Shown: in pieces, positions 8,758 to 18,063 of the stretch
Layout: every line of letters starts with the position of its first letter
Numbering within the stretch: position 1 is the first letter of the stretch
Source of the DNA: Streptomyces malachitofuscus
Lineage (GTDB): Bacteria; Actinomycetota; Actinomycetes; Streptomycetales; Streptomycetaceae
Direction of reading: 5' to 3'
Length of the DNA stretch: 64,000 nt
NCBI RefSeq assembly: GCF_014650055.1
Contig: NZ_BMUF01000003.1
Location: 186,001 to 250,000, forward strand
Position numbers and translations under genes: made by a program
Notes under the pieces: generated by a model
What the model was told of the DNA's origin: nothing
What the model saw: only the letters and a program-made list of their open reading frames with translations
The model's database searches: none

Positions 8758-9798
8758 TCAGCCGCCCGCCACTCCGGAGGGCACCTTCCGCTCCCGGGTC
8801 CACGCCAGCAGCTCGTCCAGGGACCAGGCGGTGACCACCCGCTCGGGCGGCACACCGCACTCCTGCGCCCGGGCGCACCCGAGGATCTGCCAGTCCAGCT
8901 GGCCCGGCGCGTGCGCGTCGGTGTCGATCGAGAACAGCACGCCCGCCTCCACCGCCCGGCGCAGCAGGCGACGCGGCGGGTCCAGCCGCTCGGGCCGGCT
9001 GTTGATCTCCAGGGCGGTGCCGGTCTCCGCGCACGCCGCGAACACCTCGTCCGCGTCGAACTGCGACTCCGGCCGCCCCCGCCCGGTCAGCAGCCGCCCG
9101 GTGCAGTGCCCGAGCACGTCGGAGTGCGGGTCGCGCACGGCGGCCACCATGCGACGCGTCATCGACCGGGCGTCCATCCGCAGCTTGGAGTGCACGGACA
9201 CCACCACGACGTCCAGTCTCCCGAGGAGCTCCGGATCCTGGTCGAGGGACCCGTCCTCGAGGATGTCGCACTCGATGCCGGTCAGCAGCCGGAACGGCGC
9301 CCAGGTCTCGTTGAGCCCGGCGACCACGTCCAGCTGCTCGCGCAGCCGGTCGGCGGACAGCCCGCGCGCCACGGTCAGCCGCGGCGAGTGATCGGTGAGG
9401 GCGGCCCACTCGTGCCCGAGCCACGCCGCGGTACGGCCCATCTCCTCGATCGGGCTGCCGCCGTCCGACCAGTCGGAGTGCAGATGGCAGTCCCCGCGCA
9501 GCAGCTCCCGCAGCTCCCGCCCCTCGCGGTCCGCGGGCTCCCCGGCGGCCTCGTCCTCGAGTTTCCGCAGATAGCCGGGCACCTCCCCGGCCAGCGCCTC
9601 CAGCGCCACCTGCGCGGTCTTCGGCCCGACCCCCTTGAGCTGCTCGAGCGACCCGGCCGCCGCCCGCTCCCGCACCTCGTCCCGGCCGAGCTCCGACAGC
9701 GTCCGCGCGGCGGTGCGGAAGGCACGGACACGGTAGGTCGGTGCCAGGGACCGCTCCAGCAGGAACGCGATCCTGTCCAGCGCCTCGACGGGGTCCAT
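8758..9798 (-). CDS. PHP-domain protein with N-terminal helix-hairpin-helix
   Basis: This is a 346-aa protein; the ATG at 9798 has GAGGAGGTGG immediately upstream. Residues 1-95 resemble the 8-kDa/HhH part of family X DNA polymerases (DRIAFLLERS, LKGVGPKTAQ). The rest is a PHP phosphoesterase with all metal-ligand motifs: CHLHSDWSDG, LTDHSPR, GIECDI, VSVHSKL, GHCTGR and DTDAHAP. It looks like a PolX that has lost the polymerase palm and kept the PHP nuclease. Such proteins are thought to trim DNA ends or hydrolyse phosphoesters; no direct role is known here. The annotation as a stand-alone HhH-PHP protein is firm. Confidence 0.83.
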   Translation of the reverse strand: MDPVEALDRIAFLLERSLAPTYRVRAFRTAARTLSELGRDEVRERAAAGSLEQLKGVGPKTAQVALEALAGEVPGYLRKLEDEAAGEPADREGRELRELLRGDCHLHSDWSDGGSPIEEMGRTAAWLGHEWAALTDHSPRLTVARGLSADRLREQLDVVAGLNETWAPFRLLTGIECDILEDGSLDQDPELLGRLDVVVVSVHSKLRMDARSMTRRMVAAVRDPHSDVLGHCTGRLLTGRGRPESQFDADEVFAACAETGTALEINSRPERLDPPRRLLRRAVEAGVLFSIDTDAHAPGQLDWQILGCARAQECGVPPERVVTAWSLDELLAWTRERKVPSGVAGG

Positions 9799-9857
9799 CG
9801 CCACCTCCTCGCTCCAGGGTTCCCCAGGGCGGGTACGGCCGCACGGCGGACGTGCGG

Positions 9858-9882
9858 GGTTGGCTGCGGGCACGCGGGGTAC
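9858..9882 (+). promoter_or_regulatory. Sigma-B-like promoter for the SDR gene
   Basis: GGTT (9858-9861), 15 bp, then GGGTAC (9877-9882) fits the Streptomyces sigma-B family pattern GNNT-N14-16-GGGTAY. Transcription would start near 9889, about 34 nt before the SDR start, whose ribosome site AGGAGG is intact. Confidence 0.45.
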
Positions 9883-9922
9883 TGCGGTGCGGCGCACCCC
9901 CGTTCCGGCCAGGAGGCCCTCC

Positions 9923-10729
9923 ATGTCGCTCCCCACCGCCCCCAGCAGGACCGCCGTGATCACCGGCGCCGACTCCGGCATCGGCCGGGCCACCGCCGTA
10001 CGCCTGGCCGCCGCGGGCCTGGACGTGGGCATCACCTGGCACAGCGACCGGGACGGGGCGGAGGAGACCGCGGAGGAGGTCAGGTCGTACGGGCGGCGGG
10101 CCGAGACGGTGCCCATGGACCTCACCCGGCTGCCGGCCGCCGCCGACGCCGTCGACGAGCTGCACGAGCGGCTCGGCCGCCTCGACGTGCTGGTCAACAA
10201 CGCCGGTACCGGCACCATGACGCCCTTCCTCGACCTGGACCTGGCGAAGGTGCGCGAAGTCCTCGACGTCGATCTGATCGGCCCGTTCCTGTGCGGGCAG
10301 AAGGCGGCACGGCACATGATCCGCCACGGCGACGGGGGCCGCATCGTCAACGTGACGTCGGTGCACGAGCACCAGCCACGGGTGGGCGCCGCGCCGTACT
10401 GCGCCGCCAAAGGCGGTCTTGGGCTGCTCACCCAGGTGATGGCGCTGGAACTCGCCGAGCATGGCATCACCGTCAACGCGGTCGCCCCCGGCGAGATCGC
10501 CACCCCGATGACCGGTCAGGAGGACACCGACCCGCACACCGAGCGCCGTCCCGGCGTCCCCCTCGGACGGCCCGGCGACGCCCGCGAGGTCGCCGCGGTC
10601 ATCGCCTTCCTCGCCGGACCCGACGCCTCGTACGTCACCGGTGCCTCCTGGAGCGTGGACGGCGGCATGCTGCGCATGGGCCCGCAGGCCGGGTCGCATC
10701 TGCCGGGCGACGACTGGCGGCGGCCCTGA
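9923..10729 (+). CDS. SDR-family oxidoreductase (classical)
   Basis: This is a 268-aa protein starting at ATG with AGGAGG upstream. The classical SDR motifs are present: the cofactor loop TGADSGIGRA, the NNAG motif (LVNNAGTG), the catalytic Ser in VNVTSVHEHQP, YxxxK as YCAAK, and the C-terminal SYVTGASWSVDGGM. It should be a NAD(P)-dependent dehydrogenase similar to glucose-1-dehydrogenase or acetoacetyl reductases. A sigma-B-like promoter precedes it, and several stress-induced Streptomyces dehydrogenases are so controlled; this link is inference. The substrate is unknown. Confidence 0.87.
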   Translation: MSLPTAPSRTAVITGADSGIGRATAVRLAAAGLDVGITWHSDRDGAEETAEEVRSYGRRAETVPMDLTRLPAAADAVDELHERLGRLDVLVNNAGTGTMTPFLDLDLAKVREVLDVDLIGPFLCGQKAARHMIRHGDGGRIVNVTSVHEHQPRVGAAPYCAAKGGLGLLTQVMALELAEHGITVNAVAPGEIATPMTGQEDTDPHTERRPGVPLGRPGDAREVAAVIAFLAGPDASYVTGASWSVDGGMLRMGPQAGSHLPGDDWRRP

Positions 10730-10783
10730 GCGAGGCCGCACCCGGACCCCGCGTTCGCACCGTTTGCGGCCTACCCTCGATGC

Positions 10784-11059
10784 ATGACCGAAAGCGCGAG
10801 CCCGTACATGTCGAACCCGCGGATCATGGTGCTCGGGGTGCAGCCCGGGACTCCGCCGTTCCGGATCGTGGAGATCGACGGACAGGTGGTCGGTGAGGCC
10901 AGGTCCGTCACCGACGTGCTCCAAGCCGCCGCCGCGTTCGGGATCACGGTCCACGACCTGGACGACCCGGACGCGGTCCGCTGGGTGGGCGGGGACAAGT
11001 TCACCTGGACCCTGCGCCAAGCCCCCCGAGCCCGCCAGGAACAGGACGAGCGGCCCTAG
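10784..11059 (+). CDS. Small conserved hypothetical protein
   Basis: This is a 91-aa protein with a compact, folded-looking sequence (RIMVLGVQPGTPPFRIVEIDGQVVGEA, AAAFGITVHDLDDPDAVRWVGGD) and a charged tail. I do not recognise a named domain. TACCCT lies 6 nt before the ATG with no ribosome site between, so the mRNA is probably leaderless. Its TAG stop codon lies inside the CTAG border of the repeat element that follows, so the C-terminus (RARQEQDERP) may have been set by that insertion. Confidence 0.65.
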   Translation: MTESASPYMSNPRIMVLGVQPGTPPFRIVEIDGQVVGEARSVTDVLQAAAAFGITVHDLDDPDAVRWVGGDKFTWTLRQAPRARQEQDERP

Positions 11060-11158
11060 GGCCTGTCGTTCGGATCACGTCGCAGACGCGGGGCCTGGTC
11101 ACGGTGCTGACGAGGCACCGCCGGTTCCCTGCGACACGATCCGAACGACAGATCCTAG
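11056..11158. mobile_element. CTAG-bordered palindromic element, copy A
   Basis: The element has terminal inverted repeats: left GGCCTGTCGTTCGGATC, right arm read on the other strand GATCTGTCGTTCGGATC, with CTAG at both outer ends. The interior has CGCAGACGCGGGGCCTGG and CACGGTGCTGACGAGGCACC. It is about 100 bp, has no gene, and matches copies at 43312-43500 and 59449-59543. It looks like a miniature inverted-repeat element. CTAG borders recall IS630/Tc1-type targets (TA); that parentage is inference. Confidence 0.75.
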
Positions 11159-11334
11159 GGGTCGTTCGTCGCCCGCGTCCCCCCGAGTGGCCAGGTCACC
11201 GGGGGTTTCCCGGCTGCCCGCACTTCGGGCGACGGGAAACCCGTCGACCCCGGCGGCCCCGCGGGCCACAGTCTCAGGTGTCAGCACCCAGCAGACCTGC
11301 GCACCAGCAGGGACACCGACCAGGGGGAAGCACC

Positions 11335-11709
11335 ATGGGCAAGTTCTTCCGCGGCGCCGCCGCGTTCGCGACCGCGGCGGCCGCGGTGATGGCGCTGAGC
11401 GGCTCGGCCGAGGCCAAGCCGGCGGCGGACGAGTGGGACGGCTGCCCGTACGGGGCCGTCTGCATCTACGGGCAGGGCGTGGAGCCGAGGGACAACCCGC
11501 ACCCGACCCACATCTTCTGGAGCTACGGCGCCCACAACCTGAGCAACCAGGTCGGCCACCACTGGGTCTACAACAACCAGTACGGCGGCGCGACCGCCAG
11601 CCTCTGCAACGGATACAACGGCACCAACTGCACGGAGACCATCTCGGAGGGCTGGGCGGTCTACCGCGACCTCACGCCCGTCAACTCGGTCAAGCTGAAT
11701 CGCCCGTAG
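11335..11709 (+). CDS. Small secreted cysteine-containing protein (inhibitor I36-like)
   Basis: This is a 124-aa protein with a signal peptide (Arg/Lys near the start, a hydrophobic Ala/Val core, likely cleavage after GSAEA near residue 27). The mature ~97 aa has four Cys: C37 and C43 in CPYGAVCIYG, and a second pair in SLCNGYNGTNCTE, fitting two disulfides. The opening resembles Streptomyces peptidase-inhibitor I36-like secreted proteins (the CP..AVCIY pattern), but it is shorter and the identity is uncertain. AGGGGGAAG precedes the ATG. It is a lone gene between the repeat element and the STAND gene. Confidence 0.75.
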   Translation: MGKFFRGAAAFATAAAAVMALSGSAEAKPAADEWDGCPYGAVCIYGQGVEPRDNPHPTHIFWSYGAHNLSNQVGHHWVYNNQYGGATASLCNGYNGTNCTETISEGWAVYRDLTPVNSVKLNRP

Positions 11710-11849
11710 CGGTCATCGACGGGCGACGGCGCAGGTAAGGGCCTCCGGGGCCGCCCAGCGGCACCGGAAGCCCGCCCGCGTTGTCGGACCCCCGCAGTAG
11801 TCTGGGCGATGCCGTCACGGCCCAGACACGCACCGTCAGGGGGACCACT

Positions 11850-14800
11850 GTGGGGGAACGGAACGGGGCTGCGTCCAACGGGGGAAACGAAGGAGAAGGG
11901 CTCGCGCCGACCACGCGGTCCTTCCCCAGGGAACTCAGGCGGCTGCGGCAGGAACGCGGTCTGTCGCTGGCCGCCCTGGCCCGCAGGACGCACTACAGCA
12001 AGGGATATCTCAGCAAGATCGAGACGGGCGCGAAGCGCGCGACCGTCGATGTGGCCCGCCGCTGTGACCAAGTGCTGGGGGCCGGGGGCGCGTTGCTGGA
12101 GCTGGTCCGGGACGCGTCCGCCGGACGCGGCGGCGGTGACGGCGATCGGGCCGGCGCCACCGCGCCGGAAGGGCCGTTCGACGCCGCCTGTCCCTACCGG
12201 GGACTGTCGGCGTTCACCCCGCAGGACGCCCGGTGGTTCTTCGGCCGGGAACGGGCGACGGCCGCGCTGGTGGAGCGGGTCTTCGGGCGGATCGGGCACG
12301 GACCGCTGATGGTGGTCGCCCCCTCGGGCGCCGGCAAGTCGTCCCTGCTGAACGCCGGTCTGGTGGCCGCCCTGAAACGCCCCGGCGGCTTCCCGATGCC
12401 GGGCACGGACAGATGGCCGGTGGTGGCGCTCACCCCCACGGCCCATCCGCTGGAAGAGCTTCTGGAGCGCTCCTCGAAGGCACTGGGCGCCGATCCCGGC
12501 GTCACCGTGGGGAATGTGCGGCAACGGCCGGAGATGCTGCTGGAGGCCATGCACCGGCTGTCGGAGGACACCCCCGCGGGCGTGCGGCAGCCGCCCGTCC
12601 GCCCGGTGGTGGTCGTGGACCAGTTCGAGGAACTGTTCACCCTCTGTGCCGACGAGGGCGAGCGGCGGGACTTCGTCCGTGCGCTCCGCGCCCTGGCGGC
12701 GTCCCCTGACCGCGACCCGGCCGTCGTGGTGCTCGGCATGAGAGCCGACTTCCTCGGGCGCTGCCTCGAACTTCCCGACCTCGCGGAGGTCTTCACCAAC
12801 GGCCTGTTCGTCCTGCGCCCCATGTCCACGGCCGAGTTACGAGAGTCGATCACCCGTCCGGCGGAACTGGCGGGCGTCACCCTGGAACCCGGACTCGTTC
12901 CCCTCCTGCTGCGGGACGCCGGACTGCGCGACGGAACGGGGGAGGCGTCCGAGCCCTCCGAGGCCGGCGACACTCCGTCCGGCGCGCTGCCCCTCGTCTC
13001 CCACGCGCTGCTCGCCACCTGGCAGCAGCGCGACGGATCCGTGCTGACCGTCGCCGGATACGAGCGCACCGGCGGGATCCACGGAGCCATCGCGCGGACC
13101 GCCGAGGACGTGTTCAGCCGCCTGTACCCGGCCGAGCAGCAGACGATCCGCCGCCTGCTGTCCCGGCTGGTGCATGTGGCCGAGGGGACCGGGGCGACCC
13201 GGCGCCGGATGGAACGGGCCGCCCTGCTGCAGCAGTTGGGGGACGCGGAAGGTGCCACGACCGCTCTGGACGCCTTCGTGCGGGCCCGTCTGATCACCAT
13301 GGACCGTCACACGGTCGAAATCACCCACGAGGCACTGCTGCACGCCTGGCCGCGGCTGCGCGGCTGGATCCACGCCGACCGTGCCGGGCTCCTCACCCAC
13401 CAGCAGCTGGCCGGGGCGGCCGCCGACTGGGAGCGCGAGGGCCGCCACGCGACCGCCCTCCACCGCGGCCCCCGGCTGGAGACCGCGCGCTCCTGGGCCG
13501 ACGAACTGGACGGCTGGAGACGGCTCAGCCCCGTGGAGGAGGCGTTCCTGCGGGCGAGTCTGGCCGAGGAGGGCAACAGGGAGAAGCAGGCCCGACGTCA
13601 GGTGAGGATCCGCCAGGGGACGCTGGCCTCCCTCGTCGTCCTGCTGGGACTCGCGCTCACCGCCGGCTGCCTCGCCCACCGCCAGCGCGCCGGTGCGCTG
13701 GACCAGGAGCGGATCGCGCGCTCGCGGGCTCTTGCGGTGCAGTCCCAGGCGTTGACCGGCGGCCGGCCGGAGGCGTCCATGCTCCTCGCCGAGGCGGCCT
13801 ACCGCGCCGAGACGACCCCCGAGGCCCGCGGGGCCCTGCTCAGCACCCAGTCCCAGGCGTTCGCCGCCCGGCTCGACGGGCACCGGGGCCCGGTCAACGC
13901 GGTGGCCTTCACGCCCGACGGCCGCTCGCTCGCGACCGCGAGTTCGGACGGGACGGTGGCCCTGTGGAGGGTGGCGGACCGCCGCAGGACGGCCACGTTC
14001 CCCGTCCCCGGACGCGTACGCTCGATCGCCTTCAGCCCCGACGGCAGAAAGCTCGCGGCCACGTCGACGGCCGGAGGCGTACGGGTCTGGAGCACGGCCG
14101 GCCGCCGTACGACGCTCCTGTCCGCGGACACCGAGGGCGCCCGGGCCCTCGCCTTCGGCCCGCGCGGAGGCACGCTCGCCGTCGCGACCGCGGAGGGAAC
14201 CGTCCACCTGCTCGACACCGGGCGCGGGTACCGGACCATCGCCTCCCTCACCGGCCACGCGGGGCGCGTCAACGCCCTCGCGTACGCTCCGGACGGGCGC
14301 ACCCTGGTGTCGGCCGGCGCGGACCGCACCGTACGGCTGTGGGACGTGGCCGCTCGCCGTCCGCTCGCCGTGCTCAGGGGACACACCGACGAGGTGCTGG
14401 GGGCGGCGTTCGCCCCGGACGGACGCCGGATCGCCACCGGAGGCGTCGACCGGACGGTGCGGCTGTGGGACGTGGCCGGGCGCCGTACGACCGCCACCCT
14501 CACCGGGCACAGCGACGACGTCAACGCCGTCGCCTACACACCCGACGGCACGACGGTCGTCGGTGCGGGCGGGGACGGCACGACCCGGCTGTGGGACGCG
14601 CGCGGCGGCCGTACCGTGGGAACCCTCGCCGGCCACACCGACTACGTCCTCGGGGTCGCCGTGGACGCGGCGGGCGCGGTGCTGGCCACCGCCGGCTTCG
14701 ACCGGTCGGTGGTGCTGTGGAACCTCCGGGGGCCGACGCTGACCACCCGCCCGTTCACGGAGGTCTGGAAGGCGGCGTACAGCCCGGACGGGAAGCTGCT

Positions 14801-15722
14801 GGCCACCGCCGACGCCGACCACACGGTCCGCCTGTGGGACGTCGCCGGGCGCCGGCCGCTGACGACCCTCACGGGACACCGCGAGAGTGTGTTCTCGGTG
14901 GCCTTCGCCCCGGACGGCAGGACCCTGGCGTCGGCGGGCTCCGACGGCACCGTCCGCCTGTGGGACGTGGCCACCCGCCGGGCCACGGCCACCCTCACCG
15001 GCCACAGCGGCGCCGTGTTCTCGGTCGCCTTCGCCCCGGACGGCAGAACCCTGGCCTCCGCCGGGGCCGACCGGACGGTGCGGCTGTGGGACGTGGCCGG
15101 GCGACGGGCGCTCGCCACCCTCACCGGCCACACCGACTACGCCAACGCGGTCGCCTTCGGTCCCGACGGACGCACCCTCGCCAGCGCCGGCGACGATCTG
15201 ACCGTACGGCTGTGGGACGTGACCGCGCACCGGCCGACGGCCACCCTCACCGGCCACACGGGAGCGGTGCGGGGTGTGGCCTTCAGCCCCGACGGACACA
15301 CCCTCGCCAGCAGCGGCAACGACGGCACCGTACGGCTGTGGGACACCCGGCGGGAGCGTCCGCGGGCGGCGCTGACGGGCCATGCCGGCTCCGTGCGGGG
15401 GGTGGCCTTCTCTCCCGACGGGAGCATGCTGGCGAGCAGCGGCAACGACCGCACGGTCCGGCTGTGGGAGGTGGCCGGGAAGCGGCTGTGGGCCACGCTG
15501 ACCGGCCATGCGAACGCGGTGTGGGACGTCGTCTTCGCCCCCGGCGGGCACTCGGTCGCCAGCAGCAGCAACGACGGCACGGTGCGGCTGTGGGACCTCG
15601 ACCCCGGTGCCCGGCTGACGCGGATCTGCCGGCTGCGCGAGAACATGACCCCCGACGGGCGGAGCACATCCGTTCCCGGCCTGCCCGTCCCCGTCACCCG
15701 TACGCCCTGCGCCCGTACCTGA
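11850..15722 (+). CDS. HTH - STAND ATPase - TM - 14x WD40 protein
   Basis: This is a 1290-aa multidomain protein. Residues ~25-80 form an XRE-type helix-turn-helix (LSLAALARRTHYSKGYLSKIETG). An nSTAND1-like ATPase follows from CPYRGLSAF: Walker A APSGAGKSS (K163), Walker B VVVVDQFEELF (D257). One hydrophobic helix lies at ~590-612. From ~675 to 1250 are 14 WD40 repeats of ~42 residues (GHxxxVxxVAFxPDGRTLASxGxDxTVRLWDV), enough for two seven-blade propellers; repeats 9-14 are nearly identical. The GTG at 11850 follows AGGGGGA; the longer frame begins with TTG and has no signal. The family acts as signal-triggered switches; the target is unknown. The end (VPGLPVPV) matches relatives. Confidence 0.87.
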   Translation: MGERNGAASNGGNEGEGLAPTTRSFPRELRRLRQERGLSLAALARRTHYSKGYLSKIETGAKRATVDVARRCDQVLGAGGALLELVRDASAGRGGGDGDRAGATAPEGPFDAACPYRGLSAFTPQDARWFFGRERATAALVERVFGRIGHGPLMVVAPSGAGKSSLLNAGLVAALKRPGGFPMPGTDRWPVVALTPTAHPLEELLERSSKALGADPGVTVGNVRQRPEMLLEAMHRLSEDTPAGVRQPPVRPVVVVDQFEELFTLCADEGERRDFVRALRALAASPDRDPAVVVLGMRADFLGRCLELPDLAEVFTNGLFVLRPMSTAELRESITRPAELAGVTLEPGLVPLLLRDAGLRDGTGEASEPSEAGDTPSGALPLVSHALLATWQQRDGSVLTVAGYERTGGIHGAIARTAEDVFSRLYPAEQQTIRRLLSRLVHVAEGTGATRRRMERAALLQQLGDAEGATTALDAFVRARLITMDRHTVEITHEALLHAWPRLRGWIHADRAGLLTHQQLAGAAADWEREGRHATALHRGPRLETARSWADELDGWRRLSPVEEAFLRASLAEEGNREKQARRQVRIRQGTLASLVVLLGLALTAGCLAHRQRAGALDQERIARSRALAVQSQALTGGRPEASMLLAEAAYRAETTPEARGALLSTQSQAFAARLDGHRGPVNAVAFTPDGRSLATASSDGTVALWRVADRRRTATFPVPGRVRSIAFSPDGRKLAATSTAGGVRVWSTAGRRTTLLSADTEGARALAFGPRGGTLAVATAEGTVHLLDTGRGYRTIASLTGHAGRVNALAYAPDGRTLVSAGADRTVRLWDVAARRPLAVLRGHTDEVLGAAFAPDGRRIATGGVDRTVRLWDVAGRRTTATLTGHSDDVNAVAYTPDGTTVVGAGGDGTTRLWDARGGRTVGTLAGHTDYVLGVAVDAAGAVLATAGFDRSVVLWNLRGPTLTTRPFTEVWKAAYSPDGKLLATADADHTVRLWDVAGRRPLTTLTGHRESVFSVAFAPDGRTLASAGSDGTVRLWDVATRRATATLTGHSGAVFSVAFAPDGRTLASAGADRTVRLWDVAGRRALATLTGHTDYANAVAFGPDGRTLASAGDDLTVRLWDVTAHRPTATLTGHTGAVRGVAFSPDGHTLASSGNDGTVRLWDTRRERPRAALTGHAGSVRGVAFSPDGSMLASSGNDRTVRLWEVAGKRLWATLTGHANAVWDVVFAPGGHSVASSSNDGTVRLWDLDPGARLTRICRLRENMTPDGRSTSVPGLPVPVTRTPCART

Positions 15723-15962
15723 CGACCCGTCCGGCGTCCCCGTCGGCGGCGGACGTGCTGCTCGGCGGCGGTTGCCCGAGGGTTTCCCGTTGCCCTTCCG
15801 ACGGGGGGACGCCGGGCGCTCGACGGGCCGGAGCCCCGGCCGTGAGACTGTTCCTCGCGCCCCACCGGGCGGCACCCCACCGGCGACCGGCGTCACGCGG
15901 CTCCCGGGGAGTCCGCTCCGTACCGGCGCTCCGACCACAGCTACCGAAACGGGGGTTCCGGC

Positions 15963-16835
15963 ATGCTCCGGAGAACCGGCGTCATCCATGCCGTCATCGG
16001 ATTACTGTCCTTCCTGCTCTGGGTGCCCGCGACCGTCGCGGCCGCCGCCCCGTCCGCGACCACGACCGCCGCCGACGGGGAGTGCGGAGTGCTGGCGCCC
16101 GGCGCCTCGCCGGCCGCGGAGCGGGCGATCGCCGCGGCCTGCGCGGAGGTCGCGGCGGGCACCTGGTACACCTGGGGCGGCGGCCACGGGCCCCAACCCG
16201 GTCCCACCTACGGGCAGGTGGACCCCAGCGACCCGGCCAGCGAGCACGACCCCGAGCGGTTCGGCTTCGACTGCTCCGGACTGGTACGTCACGCCTACGC
16301 CGAGGCCACCGGCTCGGACCTGCTCAACGGCGTGGCGAGCGCCCAGTACTACACGCACCGGGCCGCCGAACGCTTCACCGCCGCACAGGGCCTCGCCCCG
16401 CTGCGTCCCGGCGACCTGCTCGCATGGGGCACCTCGCAGGACCTGAAGCACATCGCCCTCTACCTCGGTGCGGGCAAGATGGTCGAGGCGCGGCAGTCCG
16501 GGACCAGGATCATGGTGAGCGATGTGCGCCTCGACAGCGGCTACTTCGGGGCGGTCCGCGTCGACACCGGCCCGGTGACCGGGCATGTCTTCCGCACCTG
16601 GGGCACCGGCGTGTGGACCAAGGCGGAGCCGGCTCTCGCCGCCCGGCGCGTCTACGCCTTCCCCGGCCCGACCACGATCCGGGTCGGCTGCCAGAAGCAC
16701 GCCGAGCCGGTCACGTCGGAGGGGTACAGCAACGACGTGTGGTCCTACCTGCCCGACTACGACGCCTGGATGACCAACATCTACATCCAGGGACCCGCGT
16801 GGCTGGACGGCGTCCCCGACTGCGAGGACCTGTGA
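15963..16835 (+). CDS. Secreted NlpC/P60 cysteine hydrolase
   Basis: This is a 290-aa protein with a signal peptide (VIGLLSFLLWVPATVAAAAP). The NlpC/P60 catalytic pattern follows: the Cys in FDCSGLVRHAYAEA, then RPGDLLAWG, the His in KHIALYLGAGKMVEA, and a third polar residue downstream. After ~residue 215 comes a second, SH3-like part with two Cys (VGCQKHAEP, VPDCEDL). It should cut peptide cross-links in peptidoglycan outside the cell; the extra C-terminal part probably binds the wall. The gene is 240 bp behind the STAND gene and has its own start region. Confidence 0.85.
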   Translation: MLRRTGVIHAVIGLLSFLLWVPATVAAAAPSATTTAADGECGVLAPGASPAAERAIAAACAEVAAGTWYTWGGGHGPQPGPTYGQVDPSDPASEHDPERFGFDCSGLVRHAYAEATGSDLLNGVASAQYYTHRAAERFTAAQGLAPLRPGDLLAWGTSQDLKHIALYLGAGKMVEARQSGTRIMVSDVRLDSGYFGAVRVDTGPVTGHVFRTWGTGVWTKAEPALAARRVYAFPGPTTIRVGCQKHAEPVTSEGYSNDVWSYLPDYDAWMTNIYIQGPAWLDGVPDCEDL

Positions 16836-16862
16836 GGACGCACCGCCCGCCGCCGGCGACGG

Positions 16863-17339
16863 TCAGGCCTTCGGCCTGCGTGCGTGCACGGCCCTGCTGA
16901 GGCGCCGGCCCAGAAGCAGATAGCCGATCAGGGCACCGGAGGTGTTCAGGATGACGTCGTCGATGTCGAAGGCGCGTCCGGTCACCAGGGAGCCCTGGGC
17001 GAACTCCACGAGCAGCATCACCACGGCCGTCAGCACCAGCACCCGCAGGAACCCGCGGGTGCTCGGTGCGACGACCGGTGCGAGAACGCCGAACGGCACG
17101 CCCAGCAGGATGTTGCCGCCGATCTGACGTACGGCGTCACGGAGCCCGGGCTGGTCCAGATAGGCCCGCAGGGACCGTCCGGGACGCCAATTCGTATGGG
17201 TCAGCGCCTCCGAGGCGGGGGAGGGCTGCAGGGTGAGCCGGGCGAGGATCACCGCGAAGAAGACCATGAGGACGAAGGCGCACAGCAGCACCAGCAGCCG
17301 CAGGGGCAGAGGCAGCGGACGCGGGGCGGCGCGGACCAT
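16863..17339 (-). CDS. VanZ-family membrane protein
   Basis: This is a 158-aa protein; the ATG at 17339 has AAGGAG five bases ahead (a GTG/ATG seven codons earlier is poorer). Hydrophobic segments lie at LLVLLCAFVLMVFFAVIL, GVPFGVLAPVV and VLVLTAVVMLLVEFAQ, with the family motif GNILLGVPFG and FDIDDVILNTSGALIGYLLL. This is the VanZ/teicoplanin-resistance-associated fold found in many actinobacteria, where most members have no proven role in resistance. It lies next to a DUF4230 gene. Confidence 0.85.
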   Translation of the reverse strand: MVRAAPRPLPLPLRLLVLLCAFVLMVFFAVILARLTLQPSPASEALTHTNWRPGRSLRAYLDQPGLRDAVRQIGGNILLGVPFGVLAPVVAPSTRGFLRVLVLTAVVMLLVEFAQGSLVTGRAFDIDDVILNTSGALIGYLLLGRRLSRAVHARRPKA

Positions 17340-17400
17340 CGCATCTCCTTCAGTCGTCAACTTCCGTCCGGCACAACGCGGTTACCCCGGGAAAGGGGCG

Positions 17401-18063
17401 TCAGTCGCCGTAGGTGACCCGCACCCGCTCGAACCCCAGCGAGCGCAGCAGACCTTCGAGCATCTCGGTGGTGTTGGTCTCGGCCCGCGCGACGAGACCG
17501 CTCTCCTTCGCCGCGTCGCCGATGTGCCGCACCGCGAGCTTCTGCACGGCCTGTTCGCTGTTGGGGTTGTCGGCGAACAGGTCACCGAGCCGGTCGAGCA
17601 GCCCGCGCTGCTTCGACACGGCGTAGGAACGTTCGGGATCCAGCGCCGGGGTGCCCAGGCGCGCGTGGGGCAACCGCAGCGTGGCGGAGGTGCGGTCGTC
17701 GTCGACCCGTACGTCGTCCTTGCCCAGCTTGCCGAGGTCGACATAGGCGTCCACGGTGCCGGCGCCCACGTAGAGCGTGCGGCTGCCGCGGATCGCGTCG
17801 GGGAGGAACTTCGCGTCCTTCTCCAGGTCCACCACCACCTGGAAGTTGCCCGAGGCGGCGTCGTAACGGCTGATGTCCTGGATGGACTCCAGGAGCGCGG
17901 GCCCGGAGCGGTCCCGGGTCTCCGTGCCGAACAGGTCCTTCAGGCCCGGCAGCACGCTCAGCCGGATGCCGGCGAACAGCACGGCCAGCAGCAGCACCAC
18001 CGAGCCGACCACCTTCACCCACCCGGGCACACGGCCGGTCGGTCCCTTCACCGGAGTCGTCAT
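17401..18063 (-). CDS. DUF4230 membrane-anchored protein
   Basis: This is a 220-aa protein with one N-terminal transmembrane helix (VPGWVKVVGSVVLLLAVLFAGIRL) and a ~180-aa outside domain. The domain contains SIQDISRYDAASGNFQVVVDLEKD and a conserved turn FLPDAIRGSRTLYVGAGTVDAYVDLGKL, as in DUF4230 proteins. Its function is unknown. GGAGGG precedes the ATG. The STAS gene upstream ends about 150 bp away on the same strand, so a shared transcript is possible but not required. Confidence 0.82.
   Translation of the reverse strand: MTTPVKGPTGRVPGWVKVVGSVVLLLAVLFAGIRLSVLPGLKDLFGTETRDRSGPALLESIQDISRYDAASGNFQVVVDLEKDAKFLPDAIRGSRTLYVGAGTVDAYVDLGKLGKDDVRVDDDRTSATLRLPHARLGTPALDPERSYAVSKQRGLLDRLGDLFADNPNSEQAVQKLAVRHIGDAAKESGLVARAETNTTEMLEGLLRSLGFERVRVTYGD

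Noticed and set aside
7738..10896. 1052-aa open frame on the plus strand over HAD, PHP and SDR genes
   Set aside because: It runs across three real genes in other frames; long stop-free shadows are normal at this GC content.
12837..15989. 1050-aa open frame opposite the WD40 gene, minus strand
   Set aside because: It is a mirror of the GC-rich repeats, has no start signal, and its composition (Gly/Arg/Pro/His) is not protein-like; the plus strand has clear domains.
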